DNA from: Bog-756 sp963699085
GTDB lineage: Bacteria; Actinomycetota; Acidimicrobiia; Acidimicrobiales; RAAP-2
Direction: 5' to 3'
DNA: 64,000 bases
Assembly (NCBI GenBank): GCA_963699085.1
Contig: CAVOTH010000004.1
Span: 1,364,001 to 1,428,000 of the forward strand
The translations under genes were made by a program, and so were the position numbers. Within the stretch, counting starts at the first letter, position 1, and every line of letters begins with the position of its first letter. Shown piece by piece: positions 9,666 to 19,525 of the stretch. Under the pieces are notes generated by a model. The model was not told the DNA's origin and did not search any database. It worked only from the letters and a program-made list of their open reading frames with translations.

Positions 9666-10053
9666 GACGGTGATTCCCTCCATTTGGCGGTCGTACTCGG
9701 GGCACTGTTCAGCGGTACTGCTCGGCGACTCCCGCCCACGCAGCGCTGGGCGCGGGCTCGAGTCGTCGATCGACTGGGTTCGGCGCCACCGATCGTCCGG
9801 TGCCGTCAGGGCGCTGGCTGTGGTCGAGTCGATCGCGGCTGGGTCCGTGCCCCTGATCATCCCCCACAACCGGCTCGTTCGGGCCGTCGTTCGGCGCGCC
9901 ACCGGGCTCCCTGCTGCTGGAGGCCCGGGTGCGGCTGCCCTATGATAACTGATACACGTTCTAGAAACGTCACTGCCGCCCATGTTGACCACCCGAGCCG
10001 TCGCGCCCGGCTGGCGACCGGGCGGAGGGGCGTTTCCCTGAGGGGGAAACCAT
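9666..10053. other. Divergent intergenic region between chsE2 and P450 genes
   Basis: This 388-bp stretch carries the start signals of both the minus-strand steroid operon and the plus-strand P450. It contains the KstR-like palindrome near 9950 and a GAGGGGG Shine-Dalgarno just before the P450 ATG. The frames that cross it are shadows with no protein-like character. Confidence 0.6.
9950..9963. promoter_or_regulatory. KstR-like operator palindrome
   Basis: The 14-mer TGATACACGTTCTA matches the KstR consensus TnnAACnnGTTnnA at all fixed positions except one (A to T in the left half). It sits in an AT-richer patch between the divergent P450 and chsE2-like genes, about 91 bp before the P450 start. 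KstR is the TetR-type repressor of cholesterol genes in mycobacteria and rhodococci, so the position is biologically sensible. No kstR gene is in the window. Confidence 0.6.
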
Positions 10054-11280
10054 ATGGACCTGGCCGACATCGACCTCTGTGACCCGGACAATTTCGTCAA
10101 CGGCGTCCCGTTCGAGTGGTTCGCCCGAATGCGCAAGGAGTCCCCGGTCCACTGGCACCCGGACCCCGCGGGCTTCGCCGAAGGGTTCTGGTCGGTCACC
10201 CGATTCGACGACTGCGTAGGGGTCAACCGGGACTACGAGCATTTTTCGTCGGCCCGCAAGGCCACCTTGTTCCACGACTTCGACGAGGAGCTCCTCGAGC
10301 AACAGCGGATGATGATGCTCAACATGGACCCGCCGCTCCACACCCGGTACCGGCGTCTGGTCAACAAGGGTTTCACCCCCCGGATGATCCGGGACCTGGA
10401 GAAGAACGTGGTGGCCTCGACCGACTCGATCATCGACACCGTCTGTGAGACGGGCTCGGCCGACTTCGTCGAGCAGATCTCCGCCGAGCTGCCGCTCCAG
10501 GTGATCGCCGACCTGATGGGCGTCCCGCAGGAGGACCGCCACCTGGTCTTCGACTGGTCCAACCGGATGGTCGGCGCCGACGACCCCGAGTACCAAGGGA
10601 GTGCCGAGGAGAGCGGACAGGCGGCCATGGAGCTCTACGCCTACGCCGACCAACTGTGCGAGCAGAAGCGCCTCGACCCCCACACCGACCTGTTCAGCGT
10701 CCTGACCCAGGCCGAGATCGAGGGCGATCGGTTGAGCCAGCTCGAACTGGACATGTTCTTTCTGCTGCTGTCGGTGGCCGGCAACGAGACCACCCGCAAT
10801 CTGATCTCGGGTGCCATGGTGGCGTTCTTCGACAACCCGGACCAGTGGGAGCGCCTCCGGGCCGACAGGTCACTACTGCCGTCGGCCATCGAGGAGATGC
10901 TCCGCTACGTGTCGCCGGTCATGCACTTCCGCCGCCAGGCCACCTCCAACGTGTTGATCGGTGAGCAGAAGATCGCCGAGGGCGACAAGGTGATCTTCTG
11001 GCACATCTCCGCCAACCGGGACGAGACGGTATTCGCCGACCCGAATCGGTTCGACATCGGACGGACGCCCAACAACCACATGGCGTTCGGTGGCGGCGGC
11101 CCCCACTTCTGCCTGGGCGCCAACCTGGCCCGGATGGAGATCCGGGTGATGTTCGACCGACTGCTCGACCGGATGCCCGACATCCATCTCGACGGAGAGG
11201 TGCAACGGCTGCGCTCCAACTTCATCAACGGGGTGAAGCACATCCCGGTGGCATTCTCCCCATCGGCCCCGGTGGGCTGA
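10054..11280 (+). CDS. Cytochrome P450, CYP125/CYP124-like
   Basis: A 408-residue bacterial P450. Landmarks in order: the CYP125-like block MMMLNMDPPLHTRYRRLVNKGFTP cut as MLNMDPPLHTRYRR, the I-helix AGNETTRN, the ExxR motif EEMLR, and the heme-binding FGGGGPHFCLG with its proximal Cys. The heme loop reads like CYP124 and the N-terminal half like CYP125. Both families oxidise the terminal methyl of cholesterol or branched lipids, which fits the adjacent side-chain operon. The ATG follows GAGGGGG at a good distance. Exact substrate and CYP subfamily need comparison. Confidence 0.92.
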   Translation: MDLADIDLCDPDNFVNGVPFEWFARMRKESPVHWHPDPAGFAEGFWSVTRFDDCVGVNRDYEHFSSARKATLFHDFDEELLEQQRMMMLNMDPPLHTRYRRLVNKGFTPRMIRDLEKNVVASTDSIIDTVCETGSADFVEQISAELPLQVIADLMGVPQEDRHLVFDWSNRMVGADDPEYQGSAEESGQAAMELYAYADQLCEQKRLDPHTDLFSVLTQAEIEGDRLSQLELDMFFLLLSVAGNETTRNLISGAMVAFFDNPDQWERLRADRSLLPSAIEEMLRYVSPVMHFRRQATSNVLIGEQKIAEGDKVIFWHISANRDETVFADPNRFDIGRTPNNHMAFGGGGPHFCLGANLARMEIRVMFDRLLDRMPDIHLDGEVQRLRSNFINGVKHIPVAFSPSAPVG

Positions 11281-11486
11281 GGGGGCAACGCCCGACCCGC
11301 CCGACCCACACGACCCCGCCAGACCCACTGGATTGCGGCCACCGCCCACGACGACCCCTCCGGCGGCCAACGTACGACCGGAGGCCCTGACAACGGACAC
11401 CAGGGGACGCGGGCAAGCTCCCCGGGGCCGAGTGACAACTGGCCTCCGACCCCATCTCCCACTCCGACACCCGAAAGCCGAGGCCC

Positions 11487-12380
11487 ATGCGCTTCCACCT
11501 TGCAGTCCAGTTCCTCCCCCTCGAGGACATGCGGGCGTTGACGCTCGCCGCCGACCGGCACGGCTACGACGGGATCTATCTGTCGGACCACCTCTTCAAC
11601 CCCCGGGAGCTCGAGTCCAAGTACACGTACTCGACCGCACCCGACGGGGCTCCTTTCTGGGAGAAGGAGACCGAGTGGCCCGACCCGATGTGCCTCATAT
11701 CGTCGCTGGCCGCAGTCACCACCAACGTCACCTTCACCACCGGCATCTACATCGCCCCGGTCCGCGACCTCATCACCGTGGCCAAGTCGGTGGGCACGGC
11801 GGCGGTCCTGTCCGACAACCGGGTGCGCCTGGGAGTCGGCGTCGGCTGGTGCAAGGAGGAGTACATCCAGACCGGTCAGGACTTCCACGACCGGGGGAAG
11901 CGCCTCGACGACATGATCCCCGCCCTGCGAGCCCTGTGGGGCGGCGGCTGGGTCGAGTACCACGGGACCCACTACGACGTGCCCGAGTGCCAGATGAACC
12001 CGGCGCCCACCCGACCGGTCCCGATCCTCGGCGGCGGTGACTCCGCTCCTGCCCTGAAGCGCGCCGCCACGCTGTGCGACGGCTGGATCAATACCGGGGC
12101 CGCCTTCCCCGACGAGGCCTTCTCCCAGGTCACCATGGTCCGGGAGGCGCTGCGGGCGGCCGGCCGTGATGACGACGGATTCGCCATGTACCTGGCCGTC
12201 AAGGCCTTTCCCGACCTCGACCTGTACCGGCGACTGGAGGATGCCGGGGTCACCGACCTGTTGTGCGCTCCGTGGATGCTGGCCGAGGCCGAAGACGGCG
12301 ACACGCCGGAGACCATGCGGGCCAAGCGGCTCGAACAGGTCGAACAGTACGCACAGGAGTACCTCGCACCGATGAGGTAG
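11487..12380 (+). CDS. LLM-class F420-dependent oxidoreductase (TIGR03619-like)
   Basis: A 297-residue luciferase-like TIM barrel protein. It shows MRFHLAVQFLP at strand 1, GYDGIYLSDHLF, the TTGIYIAPVRD segment and the flavin/F420-binding GVGVGWCKEEY region followed by RGKRLDDMI. This is the layout of F420-dependent LLM enzymes. It lies 206 bp downstream of the P450 on the same strand and may be part of the same steroid or lipid regulon. The substrate is unknown. Confidence 0.85.
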   Translation: MRFHLAVQFLPLEDMRALTLAADRHGYDGIYLSDHLFNPRELESKYTYSTAPDGAPFWEKETEWPDPMCLISSLAAVTTNVTFTTGIYIAPVRDLITVAKSVGTAAVLSDNRVRLGVGVGWCKEEYIQTGQDFHDRGKRLDDMIPALRALWGGGWVEYHGTHYDVPECQMNPAPTRPVPILGGGDSAPALKRAATLCDGWINTGAAFPDEAFSQVTMVREALRAAGRDDDGFAMYLAVKAFPDLDLYRRLEDAGVTDLLCAPWMLAEAEDGDTPETMRAKRLEQVEQYAQEYLAPMR

Positions 12381-12452
12381 TCGATCGTCCGGATCGGCCC
12401 GACAATTGCGGTTGCTAGGGTTTTGCGCATCGTGTCCCCCGGGGAGGAACCA

Positions 12453-13487
12453 ATGAAGGACCTGAAGATCGGATTGCAGCTGGGCTACTGGGGCGCCGGA
12501 CCTCCCCCCAACGCCGTCGAGCAGGTCGCCGAGGCCGAACGACTCGGCTACGACTCGATCTGGACGGCCGAGGCCTACGGGTCCGATGCCCTCACCCCCC
12601 TGGCGTGGTGGGGCTCGCAGACCGAGCGGGTCCGCCTGGGGACCGCCCTGTGCCAGCTGTCGGCGCGTACTCCGACGGCGATGGGCATGGCCGCACTCAC
12701 CATGGACCACCTGTCGAACGGCCGCTTCGTCATCGGACTCGGTGTGTCCGGGCCCCAGGTCGTCGAAGGTTGGTACGGGCAGAGCTTCGAGAAGCCACTG
12801 GCCCGCACCCGCGAATACATCGACATCGTCCGCCAGGTGATCGCCCGCGAGGACGTCGTCACCAACGACGGGCCGCACTACCCACTCCCCTACCCGGGCG
12901 GCACCGGACTGGGCAAGCCGCTCAAGGCGATCACCCATCCGCTCCGCAACGAGATCCCGATCGTCATGGGGGCCGAGGGCCCGAAGAACATCGCCCTGGC
13001 CGCCGAGATCGCCGACGGCTGGTTCCCGATCTTCTTCTCGCCCGGGGCAGTCGACGCCTATCAGCCCTACCTCGACGAGGGATTCGCCCGACCAGGTGCG
13101 CGCCATACGGCGGAAGACTTCGAGATCTTCGCCTTTGCCGCCACGATCCTTCACGACAACATCGAGGAAGCAGCCGACTTCATGCGCCCGATGCTCGCCC
13201 TCTACATCGGCGGGATGGGCGCCAAGTCGATGAACTTCCACTTCGACGTGTTCTCCCGCATGGGCTACGAGGCCGAGGCCACCAAGATCCAGGAGCTCTA
13301 CCTGGACGGACACAAGGACGAGGCGGCGGCAGCCGTACCGACCAAGTTGGTCGAGGACACCGCACTCATCGGCCCCAAAGAGAAGATCCGCGACGACATC
13401 GAGCGCTGGCGCGAGTCGATGGCCACGTCACTACTGGTGTCGGGCGACGTGAACACGCTCCGGACCATCGCCGAACTGGCGCTCTGA
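12453..13487 (+). CDS. LLM-class F420-dependent oxidoreductase (Rv3520c-like)
   Basis: A second luciferase-like oxidoreductase, 344 residues. LQLGYWGAGPPPNAVEQV, GYDSIWTAEAYGSDALTP, the LGVSGPQVVEGWYG loop and PIVMGAEGPKNIALAAEIADGW (in part) closely follow the Rv3520c-type subfamily, whose gene sits in the mycobacterial cholesterol region. The ATG at 12453 has GGGGAGG just upstream, so the longer frame from 12423 is not used. It should use F420; its reaction is not known. Confidence 0.87.
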   Translation: MKDLKIGLQLGYWGAGPPPNAVEQVAEAERLGYDSIWTAEAYGSDALTPLAWWGSQTERVRLGTALCQLSARTPTAMGMAALTMDHLSNGRFVIGLGVSGPQVVEGWYGQSFEKPLARTREYIDIVRQVIAREDVVTNDGPHYPLPYPGGTGLGKPLKAITHPLRNEIPIVMGAEGPKNIALAAEIADGWFPIFFSPGAVDAYQPYLDEGFARPGARHTAEDFEIFAFAATILHDNIEEAADFMRPMLALYIGGMGAKSMNFHFDVFSRMGYEAEATKIQELYLDGHKDEAAAAVPTKLVEDTALIGPKEKIRDDIERWRESMATSLLVSGDVNTLRTIAELAL

Positions 13488-13595
13488 GCGGCTCTCGGGT
13501 CCGGCGTGCCGGGTCCCGGTGGAACCGGGTCCAGGTGGCACCGGAGTCCACGAATCCCCTGCTGACACGGCCTGGGCCGTTGATCCGGGTGCGAC

Positions 13596-14617
13596 GTGCG
13601 GTTGACCGATACCGTTGTGGACGTGGTCACGACCAAGAAGGGTGGGGTCCGTCGCACGGTGTGTGCCGTCGCTGTCGTCGTGATGACCCTTTCCACACTT
13701 GATGCGCGTGGTGCCGGCGTGAGTGCCGGCGTGAGTGCCGGCGCTGCGGGCTCGACGCGACCGCGCCCGGACGTCGGGTGCTCCTGCGTTCTGCGACCGT
13801 CGAGGACGGCCTCGACCCCGACCTGGTGGGTGCCGCCGCTCGGTAGCCAGCCGTGGCAGTGGGAGCTCTCCAATCCGCTGAATCTCAAGAACGCCAAGGA
13901 GATGGGCACGGACGACAAGCTCCCCAGACGGTGCTCCCGCTCCCGACCCGGTGATCTACGACATCGACGCCATCATCAATCCGGCGTCCACGGTGTCCGC
14001 ACTCCACGCCATGGGCAAGCACGTCGTCTGCTACGTCGAGGTCGGTGCGGCGGGCAACTACTACAGCGCCGCTGACGAGGGCATCCCGACCACCTATTAC
14101 GCCCAGTTCGAGGCGGCCGGAGTACTCGGGGCCAAGGTCGAAGGGTGGCCGGAGCGGTACCTCAACATCGATGCACCGGCGACGCTGGCCATCGTCGAGT
14201 CGATGATCGACCAGCAGTGCGCGGGCAAGGGCTTCGACGCGGTCGAGACGGACATCGACGAGGAGTACGCAAGCTCCAACGGATTCGGGCTGACCGAAGC
14301 GGACGAGATCCAGTACATGACCACGCTCGCCGACTACATGCACGGGCTCGGGCTGGGATGGTGGATCAAGAACCCCGACGACACCGGGGACAACTACGCC
14401 ACGGTCATGGAGCCGCTGGCCGACGCCGTGCTGACCGAACAATGCAATCAGTACAAGACGTGTGGAGCGCTGAGCGCCTATGTCGGCGTCAAAGCAGTCT
14501 TCAATGCCGAGTACCACGTGAAGCCGGCCAAGTTCTGCCCGAACGACGACTCGCTTGGGGTTCAACGGAGCGGAGTTCAACCTCAACCTGACCGGAACTC
14601 GCAAGCCCTGTCAGTAG
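13596..14617 (+). CDS. Secreted GH114-type glycoside hydrolase (frameshifted twice)
   Basis: Exported protein resembling endo-alpha-1,4-polygalactosaminidases (GH114, TIM barrel). After a signal-like segment (VRRTVCAVAVVVMTLSTL) come WWVPPLGSQPWQWELSN, VIYDIDAIINPASTV, GKHVVCYVEVGAAGNYY, GFDAVETDIDEEY with acidic residues at the strand ends, and a C-terminal NLNLTGTRKPCQ. The frame changes near 13925 and again at a GGGG run near 14557; correcting both gives one continuous protein. Predicted role: hydrolysis of a galactosaminogalactan-like or envelope polysaccharide. It stands alone on the plus strand beside the Tad locus. Confidence 0.72.
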
Positions 14618-14716
14618 CGGAAGTCGGGCGTGTGGGGAAGGGTTGGTGGGGCGTCGCAGGAGTTGGGGCCAGTTGGTGGGCGGACGTGTAGCGGTTCGGC
14701 TGTATCGATGGCGCTC

Positions 14717-17700
14717 ATCGGACCGGCATCTGCCGTCGGCTGAGCGAGCGGTAGAGGGCCAGGGTGCTCGGGTGGACCGACTCGACCGGTTCGATCTCGT
14801 CAGAGATCACCCGAACAAGTTCGGCCATCACCGACTCGACGCCACTCGGATTGCCCGCCGCTTCCGCCGCCCGCAGCAACATCCGATAGAGGCGCTCGTC
14901 GTAGGGGCTGACCATCAGTCCGCGACGGGCCGACCACTCCGCCCCCCGGGCGTCTCCCAGCCGCAGGCAGGCACCGGCGAGCCGCCCGCTCAGATCCACA
15001 ACCGCTGACTCCACCGCGGGAGCAGTCCCGTCCAAAATGGTCCAGTCCGTCGATCGGAGCCCTTCGAACGGGCGACCGCGAACCAGCTCCAGCGCCTGCC
15101 TCCAGCGGGCGGGGTCCTCGCCTTGCGACAAGTCGAGGAACCGATCCCAGTCCGTGCCCACTGTCGGCGCCAATGCGAGACGGCCGTGCGACCGCGGCAG
15201 GTGGTCGCTTCCGTCCCGCGCCTTGCCCAGCGCACGTCGGGCGACCGAGGCCGTCGAATGGAGACTCGAGGGCGCCATGACCCGCTCCGGCCAAAGCGCG
15301 GTCGCCCATGCCTCGTTGGCGGCGCCATTCGGATGGACCGCCAGGTAGACCACCAGCTCACGCGCCCAGGCACGGGTGAACCCGCGCGCCGCTCCGTGGA
15401 TCTCCACCGGGCCGAGCACGGAGACTTCCACTTCGATAGGTTTCGCCCCACGATGCTGCGTCGGGCTTCCGACGGCTCGGGCCGGCCAAGTCGGCGAGGC
15501 GGTTCTCTGGCTCGGCGAGTCGACACCGTTCGCGTGATCGATCCGAGCCTGTGCAGTTCCGGATTTCTCGACGAAGCCCGCGTCGTCGCGAGGGATGCTG
15601 CCGGATGCACCAGGGGCCACCCGATCGCTCGGTGTCGGTGGCGGTGTCGGGCGGTCGGTGTCGGCTGTCGGTGTCGGCGTCGGTGGTCGGTGTCGGTGTC
15701 GGTGTCGGTGTCGGTATCGGTGTCGGTAGGCGACATCGAGGAGAAGCGCCACTTGATCCATGTCGTCAACTGTCACACCTTGTGGCTCGACGAGTTCTCC
15801 GAATAGCTCGAGGAACGACGTCGGACTGTGCTCGTCGGCTCGGATCACATGGTTTGCCTGGTGCGGTTGAGCAGTCGGGTCGCCGCCCACCACGACAACC
15901 GCGATTCCAGATCGGCCATCACCGCCGATAGCGAGGAGGGCCGCGGCGTCGTCCCGGTGCACGCCGGGCGCACAGATGACCACCACGGGATCCCAGCGAC
16001 TCCCACCCTCCCGGATCCTCGCCTCTGCCGCCGAGGCGAACCCGGCATCCTCGAGGATCGTGGTGCCGCGAAGCTGACGCCAGGCGAGATCGGCGATCAG
16101 AGCCGTCGCCGACCCGACCACCGACACCCGTTCGAATCTCTCGAGGTCGGTGCCGAACCCGACCAGCACCAGATCGAATCGAGACGACCAGCGCGAAGTG
16201 GCAAGCTCCAGGGCCAGCGCTCGAGCGAGACCCTCGGCTCCTGGCCCGTCTCCCTCGATCACGCACCGAACCCAGCCCCTCAGGATTCACCATGACGACT
16301 TCGTCATCAGCCATTCCGAGAGTGACCAGAGTCGGAAGGAGAACCGAACCCGAGGAAATCGGACGATGCCGGTCGGTCGTTGTTCCCAGTTCGCTTCGCT
16401 CGATCATGAATCCCCGACCGTCCTCCGAGCGCCGGAATCCATCCGGGAGCTTGAAGGATCCGTCGTCGCCATCGATCACGATACGTACCTCGGTGGAGGA
16501 GACCGTGACACCCATGATGGGCAGGGAGAGAGTGAACTTGCGTCCGCGCGCCTGCAGGCGGGCGACCGCCTCGTCGACGTCTCGGAGCACGTCGACTCCG
16601 TCGCCGACCCGAAGACGCTGCTCGAATTGCCGCAGAAGTGGCTCGGGCAGGCGGATCCGACCCCCGACGTCACGGTGCCGCTGCTGAACCCGCCTCAGAC
16701 GGTCAATGAGCCCAGTTACTCCGACGCCGATCATTCCCGCCCCGACGGGTGCCACCGGCGCTGACGGAAACGCCGGATCATTGAGGCCGATCGAGTTCGT
16801 CTGGATCATCGTGTTGCCGTGGTCGTTCGGGTGAACAGGGTCTACTGAATTGCCGGGCCTACCCACGTCGATCGGGTTGACCGGGTTGACCGGGTTGATC
16901 GGGAGGTGCTGGTCCGACGCCCACTCAGTCGGCGATGCGCCATGTCCGAGTCTGACGACCTCGGGATCGACGTCTACATCCTTGGCCGAGTTCGCATTTC
17001 CGAAGATCTCGATGCTACCCGGGTGACCGGGGCCCGATTCGGGGGTCGTACCGATACCCGCCTCAGGGAGAACGAGCTCCCATCCTGGCTCGATCCAGTG
17101 ATCATCGGAGAGGCGCCCACCACCTTCCTGCAGGCGGCCGAGATTGAGGCCGGCAATTTCCTTCCACCGGAGCGCGGATCCCAGGCGGTGTTCAGCCACC
17201 GACCAGAGGGTCTCGCGGCCGGAGACAACGTGAACCTCGGGTCCCGGCATGGACCGGACGAGGTTGGGTTCGCCATCTAACGAGTCGGTAGCGACCAACA
17301 GTGAGGCGCCGGGCCGGCACGGAGGTGTTGAGGGAGGGGACGGATCGACCGCGTGGGTCGAGTCAGTCGAGTCAGTCGAGTCGAGTCGAGTCGGTCGGAT
17401 GGATTAGTTGCCGCCCGCTCTGCCAGCCGGGTCGGGACCCCTCTTCGGCCGCTCGGCTCATCGATGAAGGCGACGATGGGACCCGTCGACACGGTCTGGT
17501 CGGAAACCACCCGCACAACGGGAACCGACTGGGTCGCCGGGGCACCGGCGGGCCCGGCCGGTAGGTAGTGAGCCCCGGGCCGACCGGCGCCACCCAGTGC
17601 GAACGCCGTGCTCACCAGACAGGCGATCGCCCACTGCACGGTCCGACTCGCAGGGAGGTTGGCGGGTGACCGACCGGACAGCCAGTAGCGGGCCTCGAGG

Positions 17701-18002
17701 ACGATGCAAGTCACCGTCCACGACCACGCAGCCCAGGCAATCACCAGTCCGACCTGGCCGAGCCACGATCCGACAGCTCGGGTGTCGGTCCCGTGACGAT
17801 CGGTCACCGCCCGCACCAGGGCGAATGGGTCGACATGGGCGAACGGCACGCCTCCTATGGCGATCAACCACACAGGAATGCCCACGCATACGGCGGCGAG
17901 CAGGATCCCTGCTGCCAGCCGGGTCAATTGAGATCTGAGTCTGGTCGAACGAGCCATGGACTCACTGGTCACATTCCGACCGCTCACATCGCGCCGGCTC
18001 AT
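14717..18002 (-). CDS. Membrane LysM-BTAD protein, last gene of Tad locus (frameshifted)
   Basis: Reads as one protein of about 1,090 residues broken by two frameshifts (near 17290-17330 and near 16270). The N-terminus has two or three transmembrane helices (LAAGILLAAVCVGIPVWLIA and VGLVIAWAAWSWTVTCIVL). A LysM domain follows (HVVSGRETLWSVAEHRLGS, IEPGWELVLPE), then a long linker, and a C-terminal winged-helix/BTAD region (LGPVEIHGAARGFTRAWARE, ELVVYLAVHPNG, then tetratricopeptide-like helices). BTAD domains occur in SARP regulators; in actinobacterial Tad loci such membrane-anchored versions are common but uncharacterised. Its position implies assembly-linked sensing or regulation, which is inference. 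Confidence 0.68.
15656..15728. repeat. GTCGGT hexanucleotide microsatellite
   Basis: A run of imperfect then near-perfect GGTGTC/GTCGGT hexamers inside the linker of the LysM-BTAD gene. On the coding strand it reads as alternating Arg-His (RHRHRH) or, one base over, Asp-Thr (DTDTDT). Slippage here could change length without changing frame. Confidence 0.7.
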
Positions 18003-18428
18003 GGCACTCCTTGCGTGACACCGTGGAGATCTTCGGCCGAAGCAGCGGCCGTCACCGATAGGTACGGGATGCCGGCAATGCCCAGCAGGACGGTCGGGAT
18101 CTCGTAGTGGATCCGTACCGTGACAACCCCACCCACAACAGTGGCCGTGCCAGGGTGACCGGACACGATGGTGAAGTGCTCCGCGGCGGCGATCGCGGCA
18201 GGCGCGTCGAGCTGGACGATGCCGGCACGAAGGGCGTCAACGCTGATGGCACCGGCGCCGAATCGGGCCGCCTGCTCCGCTTCGACTTCTGCTGCCTGAT
18301 GGGCCGGTGATCGCCGCACCTCCGTCGACGACGAGCCCCAGCAGCGCCATCAAGGCCACCAGCAGAAGGAGCACGAACGCCGTGAGCATCCCGCACTCGT
18401 CGCGGAACCGATTGTCGTGCCTAATCAT
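17999..18428 (-). CDS. TadG/TadE-like pseudopilin or pilus-assembly protein (frameshifted)
   Basis: Short membrane protein with an N-terminal hydrophobic helix (GMLTAFVLLLLVALMALLG) preceded by an acidic residue, then VVDGGAAIT, HQAAEVEAEQAARFGAGAIS and a C-terminal beta-rich part. This is the usual form of the small TadG-like proteins in actinobacterial Tad loci. The frame shifts at about 18293-18300; dropping one G restores AITAHQAAEVEAEQAA. It overlaps the LysM-BTAD start by 4 nt and the preceding TadE-like stop, so it is within the operon. Confidence 0.72.
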
Positions 18429-18838
18429 CCGACCGACCGATATGGATCGATCGGCGCCGTTGCCGAAGCCGACACGGTCGTCGAACCGGGGAGTCCCGGG
18501 AACCCGATGTCGGAAAGTAAGACGACACAGGTCACGTGGGCCGTCACGTAGCCCCCGGGGACGAAATCGCTGGTATCGAACGTGATGTCAGCGTGCGCAC
18601 AAGTGTGGGTTCGCCCGATCAGGTTGGTGACCGCGTTGATCGAGCCGACCCATTGCGCGGTGCCCACCGTGGGGAGCACTGCTGCTGCCTCCGCCCCTGC
18701 CCGTGCCGCCTCGACGACCTGCTGGCGCGCCTCGGTGACCCTGCCGAATACCAGGGACCCGAGAAGGACGATCACGAGGACCGGTGTCAGCACGACGAGC
18801 TCCACCGTCAGACTTCCGTCATCGGAACGCACTCCCAT
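18425..18838 (-). CDS. TadE-like pseudopilin
   Basis: A 137-residue protein starting MGVRSDDGSLTVELVVLTPV. The short hydrophilic stretch, the Glu in the hydrophobic helix (TVELVVLTPVLVIVLLGSLV) and the following EARQQVVEAARAGAEAAAV helix are the hallmarks of TadE minor pseudopilins. It is intact. The start at 18838 is chosen because it gives the canonical TadE N-terminus; the longer frame upstream is not protein-like. Confidence 0.83.
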   Translation of the reverse strand: MGVRSDDGSLTVELVVLTPVLVIVLLGSLVFGRVTEARQQVVEAARAGAEAAAVLPTVGTAQWVGSINAVTNLIGRTHTCAHADITFDTSDFVPGGYVTAHVTCVVLLSDIGFPGLPGSTTVSASATAPIDPYRSVG

Positions 18839-18843
18839 CGACC

Positions 18844-19232
18844 TCACTCCGACCCCCGGAACTCCTGGATGGGGCCGACGGCACTGGCACTGACGTTGAA
18901 CGACAAGAACGGGACGACGGACGTCGAGTTGCCCGAGACCTGCAGAAGCTCGGCATCTCCGGGCAGTACGGCGACCGAGATCACCGAAGACGAGACATCG
19001 GAACCTGGACCGTCGACCACGGCCTGCGCCGAAGCAACCCTGTGGCTGCCCCGCCACCGATAGACCGAGCGCTCCGGTCGCCTTCTGAGGCAGCCAGCTG
19101 AACCACCTGGACCGCGTGCATCCACAGCGCAAACTGAACGCCGGCGAGTAGGAGCAGCATCACGACGGGGATGACGATCACCGCCTCGACGATCGAAGAT
19201 CCGGAATCTGTGTTCCTTCGACGCTCACCCAT
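18844..19232 (-). CDS. TadE-like pseudopilin, second copy (frameshifted)
   Basis: Starts MGERRRNTDSGSSIVEAVIV and continues with the hydrophobic helix IVIPVVMLLLLAGVQFALWM and the amphipathic VQVVQLAASEGDR helix, the TadE pattern again. The frame changes near 19040-19056; the C-terminal part continues as ASAQAVVDGPGSDVSSSV and ends in IQEFRGSE. Five bases separate its stop from the next TadE gene. Confidence 0.77.
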
Positions 19233-19261
19233 CGGACAGGCACTGGCGATTCGGGCCCTGA

Positions 19262-19453
19262 TCAATTGAGGTTGATGGAGTTCGCCTTGGCCGTCACTTT
19301 GGCCACGATGATGGCGCCCACGGCAATGGCCAGGGCGGCGAAGATCGCCGTCAGGATCACCTTCTCCACCACGGTCCCGGCGTCGTTCCAGTCCCCTGCC
19401 GCCCTGCAGCGGGCCCGGAGGTATGTCCAGAGAACGGTGACTGGCGTTGGCAT
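19262..19453 (-). CDS. Flp-like major pilin
   Basis: A 63-residue protein with a hydrophilic N-terminus, then GTVVEKVILTAIFAALAIAV: a Glu immediately before a hydrophobic helix, as in Flp/Tad prepilins, followed by a short polar tail (AKVTAKANSINLN). The ATG at 19453 has AGGAG 8 nt upstream. It lies between tadC and the tadE-like genes, the normal place of the pilin in actinobacterial Tad operons. No prepilin peptidase is visible in the window. Confidence 0.8.
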   Translation of the reverse strand: MPTPVTVLWTYLRARCRAAGDWNDAGTVVEKVILTAIFAALAIAVGAIIVAKVTAKANSINLN

Positions 19454-19525
19454 GGTGAGGCTCCTGTTCAGTTGATGGCGGGTGTGATGAATGAGATGTG
19501 GGTGTCGAAGTGCCCGGAACACCGA

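Noticed and set aside
8625..10082. 485-aa plus-strand open frame
   Set aside because: Antisense shadow of the acyl-CoA dehydrogenase gene with no recognisable motif.
10905..13313. 802-aa minus-strand open frame
   Set aside because: It is antisense to the P450 and two F420 oxidoreductases, which have clear motifs; its own sequence has no protein-like domains. High GC creates such shadows.
16120..16145. tRNA T-arm-like GTTCGAATC
   Set aside because: It lies within the LysM-BTAD coding sequence and no acceptor or anticodon stems could be drawn.
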